Below, piece by piece: positions 5,881-10,229 of a stretch of DNA of 10,229 nucleotides. A program made the position numbers and the translations under genes. Below the pieces are notes generated by a model. That model was not told the origin of the DNA and ran no database searches. It was given only the letters and a program-made list of their open reading frames with translations. Position 1 is the stretch's first letter, and the number at the start of each line of letters is the position of its first letter. Source of the stretch: an uncultured Bacteroidales bacterium (lineage in GTDB: Bacteria > Bacteroidota > Bacteroidia > Bacteroidales > WCHB1-69); the NCBI GenBank assembly GCA_937901455.1, contig CALDIA010000049.1, positions 1 through 10,229 of the forward strand. Reading direction: 5' to 3'.

Positions 5881-7245
5881 TCAAAACAGTAATTCCTCCA
5901 TCGTTGACACAATATCCTTATTCAGAATAGAAAGCTGCTTATATTCATCGGAATAGCGTATATAGCGGGCTCTGACTATTGTAAACAGTTTTTTCACTTG
6001 CATTCTATAATAGTGTACAATGAATGCCGTGCCGAAAGTGAGGACGATATAGATCAATGCCACCCAGAAATGCTTGCTGACAATCCAGGCAATGGTGAAG
6101 AGCAGCAGATACCAGATGGGAAAGGCCAGGAGGGTGCCAATCACATATTGGAAGGATGAGTGCAGCATAGGGTCTTTCACCTTGTCGGTGAAATGTTTCG
6201 TAATAATGCGGGGCACAATATTGTTTGCCAGTCCAAAGAGAAAGAGGGGGAGGGTCATTATGAGTGACAGTATTCGGATGACAAGTGCCGGCACATGGAG
6301 TTTGCGATTGATGACCCAATGGTTCAGGTTTGTCTTTTGGAGCAGCGACAAATAGTCTCGCATCTGATGCATGAGAGACTCAAAGGCTTCGGGATTGTTC
6401 TCTTTATATTGCTTTATATTGGCAATGATCGTCATCGCAGCATCTTTCTGATTGGGCAGATAGTTGGCTTTCAGGTGTCGTTTGCGCATCAGCGGTTCGC
6501 TCATCATCTGAGTCAGTGCCTCAATCTCATTATAATACTCAGGAATGTCAATGTCGGGGGTTAGTTCCTTAACGCGGGCACGGGCCTTATCCAGCAGAGA
6601 GTGGTAGGCTTTATCATGGTTTTCCTTGTATTGGTCGAAAAATTCCTCAAAGGTAAAGGGTTTTCCGACGGTCACCATCAGGTCGCTTTGGAATGTGAAA
6701 TAGTTGGAGTAGTGGATATTGAGTGGCAGCACCTGCACGCCAAGCTGGTAGTCGGCCATTTCTTCGGCTGCGAAGGCGATACGAGCGAACCCTTTTTTGA
6801 AGGTACTCATGTAGTGGCCATGCTGGTGAGCGGCCTCTGGGAAGATAACTATCGTACCCCCCTTCTTCAGTACTTTGGCAGCGCGATTGAAGAGGCCGAC
6901 ATTGCTACGCACATCGTTCACATTGCCGTCGCGGGTACGAAAAGTAGGCATAATCTTCAGGAATCGTAAGATTTTGGCCACACGATCTTTCTTGAAGATG
7001 TCGCCACGGGCGATGAAAACCGGCTGACGTCCATCTTTGAACATTGTATGCAGAATACTCATGGCATCCATCAGACCATTCTGGTGGTTAGCAATGACAA
7101 TGGTTGCCTCTCCCTTGGGCGGTATATTTTCCTGATTCAGGATATAAAAGTTACGATAATAGATATGATTATGAACTATACATAGATACAGCATGAAGCA
7201 GTCATACAGCCAATCATACTTGTCGATATCATCAAAAGAAATCAT
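5881..7245 (-). CDS. Membrane-bound glycerolipid acyltransferase (PlsC/LPLAT-like)
   Basis: A 454-residue protein of the lysophospholipid acyltransferase superfamily, which transfers acyl chains to glycerol-phosphate-type acceptors in membrane lipid synthesis. Motif I is NHQNGLMD (residues 53-60), with His54 and Asp60 as the catalytic pair. Five residues separate them instead of the four in classical PlsC, a spacing I recall from yeast Gpt2/Sct1-type enzymes and Bacteroidetes homologues. Motif III is IFPEAAHQHGH (134-144) and motif IV about VQVLPLNIHYSNY (170-182). The middle (about 195-310) is soluble and helical; the C-terminal part has predicted membrane helices at about 321-343 and 365-412. 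The start at 7245 gives about 40 residues before motif I, as expected. The gene is 11 nt from the S46 peptidase stop and 10 nt from the ABC-F start, so it is probably co-transcribed. The exact acceptor cannot be read from the sequence. Confidence 0.9.
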   Translation of the reverse strand: MISFDDIDKYDWLYDCFMLYLCIVHNHIYYRNFYILNQENIPPKGEATIVIANHQNGLMDAMSILHTMFKDGRQPVFIARGDIFKKDRVAKILRFLKIMPTFRTRDGNVNDVRSNVGLFNRAAKVLKKGGTIVIFPEAAHQHGHYMSTFKKGFARIAFAAEEMADYQLGVQVLPLNIHYSNYFTFQSDLMVTVGKPFTFEEFFDQYKENHDKAYHSLLDKARARVKELTPDIDIPEYYNEIEALTQMMSEPLMRKRHLKANYLPNQKDAAMTIIANIKQYKENNPEAFESLMHQMRDYLSLLQKTNLNHWVINRKLHVPALVIRILSLIMTLPLFLFGLANNIVPRIITKHFTDKVKDPMLHSSFQYVIGTLLAFPIWYLLLFTIAWIVSKHFWVALIYIVLTFGTAFIVHYYRMQVKKLFTIVRARYIRYSDEYKQLSILNKDIVSTMEELLF

Positions 7246-7256
7246 GCGCAGGGAGT

Positions 7257-9416
7257 TTAATCTTCCACAATAGTCATCTCTTCGATGAGATTTTGGGCGT
7301 TGGCGAACTTATCCACAATAAACAAGAAATAGCGGGCGTCGAGGCTGATGTTGCGGCAGCGGTTCACATCGTAGTGGATGTCACTCATCGTGCCTTCCCA
7401 CACCCGGTCGAAGTTGGTACCGACAAGATGGCCGTTGGCGTTGATGACAGGGCTTCCGGAGTTGCCGCCGGTGGTGTGGTTGCTGGCAATGAAAGCCACT
7501 GGCAACTCGCCCCTGCTGTTGGCATAGCGACCATAGTCTTTGGCCTCCCACAACTGCTTCAGCCTCGGATCCACCTTATAGTCATACACATCCGGGTCTT
7601 CCTTAGCAATGATGCCGTCCAGCGTAGTGTAGTAATTATATTTCACCCCATCGGCGGGTGCAAAGCCCTTTACCTGTCCATAGGTGACGCGCATGGTCAA
7701 GTTGGCATCAGGATAGAAAACTTTGTCAGTATCTTTCACCATCAGGGCATTCACATAGTCACGATATTTCTCATTCAGGGCATTCTCTGTTTCCCTGTTC
7801 CTCGAGTAGGTGGAAACGTATTGGTTATACAACTCCTCGTAGAGGGTCATTATCTCTGCATTGGCGGATTTGGCAATTTTCTTGTAGGTAGCTTTCGACA
7901 GGTAATCCACAAACTTGGCCGGGTCGGTGAAATAGGGCACGGTGGTGGACATCTTCTCCCACAATTGTTCCATCATGGCTTTCACCTGGAGTTCAGAGCC
8001 ACAATATTTCTGTAGCGCAACTGGAATAAGAGTCCTATCTTGGGAAGTGAAGTAGTAGGTCATTAAGTTGACGAAGCACTCCTTGTCGATAGGCATATAG
8101 TAACTTTCCTGAAAGCCCTTGTAGGTGTCTATCACGCGTTGTATATTCTTATCGAAATCAGCCTCTTGGCCATGAATTAGCAGTCGATCGTAGGGGTGTA
8201 TCACCTTCTGAATCATCTCCACGCCAAAGAGGCATTCGTTGATATAGGTGACTGTTTGGATATCTTTTCGGTAGGTGCGGTATAGTTGTTCCATATCGGG
8301 CAGGAGCGTGCCCAGTTCAGCCTGCAGGTTAGGGCTTGTCTTCAACCACTTGGTGAATTCTTGTTCTTCTTTTTGTTTAAGTTCCACCACTTTGCTTTCG
8401 CGGATGCCCTTGCTTTCGCCTTGCCATTTTTTCCATCCGTTGGAGATGCTGTTGGCCTTGGCGGAGTACATCAGGCGCACGCGGGGGTCTTGGTTCATAT
8501 AGCGCTTCATGGCATCGAGGCGGATGGTGCGGGCTTGGATGGCGATGGGGTTCTGCACATTAGCGACGATATCCACCGCGTCGGAAGTGTAGAACTGATG
8601 GGTAGTGCCAGGATAGCCAAACACAAGGGTAAAGTCGTTTTCGTCCACCCCACCAATGGAGATGGGGAACCACTTGGCGGGTTTCATCGGCACATTCTCG
8701 GGAGAGTAGTCGGCAGGATTGCCATTTTTGTCGGTATAGATGCGCCACAGGGAGAAGTCGCCGGTGTGGCGAGGCCACATCCAGTTATCGCTATCGCCAC
8801 CGAACTTGCCGATGCTTTCTGGGGGGACGCCCACTAACCGCACATCGCGATAGGTCAGTGTTACAAACATAAAATACTGGTTACCATAATAGAAAGGCTT
8901 GATAGCCGCCTTGAAGGGAGTGGTGTTCTCCACACGGGCAATGATGGTTTCCGTATTCCGTTTCACGATAGCTTGACGTTCCTTCTCAGGCATATTGCTA
9001 TCTGCACCCTTCAGCACCTGCTTGGTTACATCCTCCATATAGATGAGAAAGGTGACGGTAAGACCTGGCGTGGGGATTTCCTCCGCCTTGGTCTTGGCCC
9101 AGAATCCGTCTTGCAAGTAGTTGTGTTCCATGGTACTATGCGCCTGCACCTGTGAATAGCCACAATGGTGGTTGGTGAGCAGCAGGCCCTGCGAGGAAAT
9201 CAGCTCACCGGTACAGCCCCCGCCAAAGAGGACAATAGCATCCTTCATGCTGTTATGGTTGACACTATAAACATCCTCTGCCGTCAACTTGAAACCAAGC
9301 GACTGCATCTCTGCTTCGTTATACTTCAGGAAAATAGGCAACCACATGCCCTCATCGGCCATCAAGAGGCCAAAAGACAATATGGTAATGATAGAACTTA
9401 ATAATATCTTTTTCAT
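7257..9416 (-). CDS. dpp11: S46 family dipeptidyl peptidase, DPP11-type (Asp/Glu-specific)
   Basis: A 719-residue periplasmic serine peptidase that removes dipeptides from the N-terminus of peptides. The signal peptide is MKKILLSSIITILSFGLLMA with likely cleavage before Asp21; mature DEGMW is the typical S46 N-terminus. The catalytic triad is His84 (in TNHHCGY), Asp219 (in PRHTGDFSLWRIY) and Ser653 (in TTGGNSGSP). Residue 671, eighteen after the serine in NFDRVWEG, is Arg. In Porphyromonas the equivalent Arg673 of DPP11 binds acidic P1 side chains, whereas DPP7 has Gly there. This supports Asp/Glu specificity over the broad hydrophobic DPP7 type. Length is normal (about 700-720). The DPP4 gene ends 63 nt upstream on the same strand; together the enzymes would cover acidic and proline-containing peptides. 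No -7 promoter motif is visible in the gap, so co-transcription with DPP4 is possible. Confidence 0.93.
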   Translation of the reverse strand: MKKILLSSIITILSFGLLMADEGMWLPIFLKYNEAEMQSLGFKLTAEDVYSVNHNSMKDAIVLFGGGCTGELISSQGLLLTNHHCGYSQVQAHSTMEHNYLQDGFWAKTKAEEIPTPGLTVTFLIYMEDVTKQVLKGADSNMPEKERQAIVKRNTETIIARVENTTPFKAAIKPFYYGNQYFMFVTLTYRDVRLVGVPPESIGKFGGDSDNWMWPRHTGDFSLWRIYTDKNGNPADYSPENVPMKPAKWFPISIGGVDENDFTLVFGYPGTTHQFYTSDAVDIVANVQNPIAIQARTIRLDAMKRYMNQDPRVRLMYSAKANSISNGWKKWQGESKGIRESKVVELKQKEEQEFTKWLKTSPNLQAELGTLLPDMEQLYRTYRKDIQTVTYINECLFGVEMIQKVIHPYDRLLIHGQEADFDKNIQRVIDTYKGFQESYYMPIDKECFVNLMTYYFTSQDRTLIPVALQKYCGSELQVKAMMEQLWEKMSTTVPYFTDPAKFVDYLSKATYKKIAKSANAEIMTLYEELYNQYVSTYSRNRETENALNEKYRDYVNALMVKDTDKVFYPDANLTMRVTYGQVKGFAPADGVKYNYYTTLDGIIAKEDPDVYDYKVDPRLKQLWEAKDYGRYANSRGELPVAFIASNHTTGGNSGSPVINANGHLVGTNFDRVWEGTMSDIHYDVNRCRNISLDARYFLFIVDKFANAQNLIEEMTIVED

Positions 9417-9479
9417 TTTATGCTAATGGTGTGGGTTATTTGTTTTATTTAGTTGTAGGCTCTGCCATGCACTTTTCTT
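9417..9479 (-). other. Gap between the DPP4 and DPP11 genes
   Basis: A 63-nt, A/T-rich spacer. I see no TAnnTTTG promoter motif on the minus strand and no hairpin followed by a T run, so nothing here argues against read-through from DPP4 into DPP11. Confidence 0.5.
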
Positions 9480-10229
9480 TTACAAGTTCTCCAAGATATA
9501 TTTGGCCAGTTTGTTATAGAGGAAAGTACGCGTATTGCCGCCCATGATGAAGTGGTTTTTGTTGGGGAAGAAGAATTGGTCGTACTCCTTGCCAGCCTCG
9601 TTGAGGCCCTTCACCAGTTCCATGGCGTTTTGGAAGTGAACGTTGTCGTCGGCAGTACCATGTATGAGCAGATACTTTCCGTTGAGATCTTTGGCATACG
9701 TCGTAGGCGAGTTGAGATCATACCCGTCGGGGTTTTCCTGCGGGGTGCGCATGAAACGTTCGGTATAGATATTGTCGTAGTAGCGCCAGTTGGTGACCGG
9801 TGCTACGGAGATGGCCATCTTGAAGGCGCCCTCCCCACGGAACATGGAGAGTGCGGAGAGATAGCCGCCGAAGCTCCAGCCCCAAATGCCGATACGCTGA
9901 CCGTCCACGTATGGCAGGGTCTTCAAGTAGTTGGCCGTTGCAATCTGGTCAATGGCCTCATACTTGCCCATCTGTTGGTATATCACCTTTTTGAAAGCAT
10001 CGCCACGGGTAGCCGTGCCGCGCCCATCCACACAAACGGAAATGTAGCCGTGTTGGGCCAACAGCTGGTAAAAAGCCAAGTCCTGGGCACCACTGTAGGC
10101 ATTCATAACCTGTTGGCTGCCCGGTCCGCCGTAGCAGTTCATCATCACTGGATAGCGCTTGTTCGGGTTAAAGTTGGCGGGTTTCATCATCCAGCCGTAG
10201 AGCACCGTGCCGTTGTCTGTAGTGAAACT
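9480..10229 (-). CDS. dpp4: Dipeptidyl peptidase IV, C-terminal catalytic domain (partial, 5' part beyond the right edge)
   Basis: The 249 residues in the window are the alpha/beta-hydrolase domain of an S9B peptidase, which cleaves Xaa-Pro (and Xaa-Ala) dipeptides from peptide N-termini, in Bacteroidetes at the periplasm or cell surface. The frame is open through base 10229 (it reads SFTTDNGTVLYGWMMKPANF), so the beta-propeller and signal peptide lie outside. Within the fragment the oxyanion Tyr33 is in NCYGGPGSQQ, the nucleophile Ser119 in GWSFGGYLS, the acid Asp194 in HGTADDNVHF and the base His226 in NKNHF. These correspond to Tyr547, Ser630, Asp708 and His740 of human DPP4. The C-terminus ends normally at TAA 9480-9482. 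A GTG at 10205 could be mistaken for a start, but the homology runs upstream of it. It precedes the DPP11 gene on the same strand. Confidence 0.93.
   Translation of the reverse strand, partial: SFTTDNGTVLYGWMMKPANFNPNKRYPVMMNCYGGPGSQQVMNAYSGAQDLAFYQLLAQHGYISVCVDGRGTATRGDAFKKVIYQQMGKYEAIDQIATANYLKTLPYVDGQRIGIWGWSFGGYLSALSMFRGEGAFKMAISVAPVTNWRYYDNIYTERFMRTPQENPDGYDLNSPTTYAKDLNGKYLLIHGTADDNVHFQNAMELVKGLNEAGKEYDQFFFPNKNHFIMGGNTRTFLYNKLAKYILENL

Noticed and set aside
5871..5912. Upstream ATG at 5912 for the ABC-F gene
   Set aside because: The 14 extra residues overlap the acyltransferase coding end and do not resemble an ABC-F N-terminus; MIQINKL at 5870 does.
7293..8015. 240-codon plus-strand frame opposite the S46 peptidase
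   Set aside because: It is antisense to the catalytic serine domain; the His/Val/Gly-rich composition reflects the complement of the real codons.
1..10229. CRISPR arrays, tRNA or rRNA genes, insertion sequences, phage or toxin-antitoxin modules
   Set aside because: None could be recognised: no regularly spaced direct repeats beyond the short array at 3022-3090, no transposase or integrase motifs and no structural RNA signatures.

Overview
The window reads as a Bacteroidales chromosome segment. Three matches to the Bacteroidetes -7 promoter consensus TAnnTTTG sit in front of genes (721-728 minus, 2859-2866 minus, 3106-3113 plus). No Shine-Dalgarno sequences precede the starts. The protein families also fit: an Asp/Glu-specific S46 dipeptidyl peptidase next to a DPP4, an AAA_14/DUF4143 ATPase and a bacterial ferritin. 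The peptidase pair suggests a host or community member that feeds on peptides, as Porphyromonas and its relatives do. The genus cannot be fixed from this sequence.

Layout, left to right. 1-696 (minus): most of hypB, the GTPase that delivers nickel to [NiFe]-hydrogenase, running off the left edge. 833-2165 (plus): a tight three-gene operon with ATGA stop/start overlaps, made of a three-helix membrane protein, an ECF sigma factor and a two-helix membrane protein that is a candidate anti-sigma factor. 2254-2296: a perfect bidirectional hairpin terminator between that operon and the converging ferritin gene (2317-2802, minus). 2803-3134: an intergenic stretch with the ferritin promoter, a 14-bp palindrome at its expected transcription start, and a striking palindromic, 32-bp-periodic repeat just upstream of an AAA_14 ATPase promoter. 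3135-3800 (plus): that ATPase, cut short in its DUF4143 half. It runs head-on into 3772-3897 (minus), a DUF1294 membrane-protein gene cut after its conserved RWRIP motif. The two broken genes meet at one junction near 3781-3785.

3948-10229 (minus): a run of four genes read right to left: the C-terminal catalytic domain of a DPP4 (running off the right edge), an S46 peptidase with DPP11-type specificity, a membrane acyltransferase, and an ABC-F ATPase. Gaps are 63, 11 and 10 nt, and the DUF1294 remnant lies 50 nt further on. The last three intact genes are probably co-transcribed. The two peptidases together release dipeptides in the periplasm; the acyltransferase (lipid synthesis) and ABC-F (ribosome-associated) proteins have no obvious link to that role.

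I do not see an undescribed multi-gene system. The best leads are the double-truncation junction, the periodic palindromic repeat before the AAA ATPase, and the ECF operon with two unassigned membrane partners.
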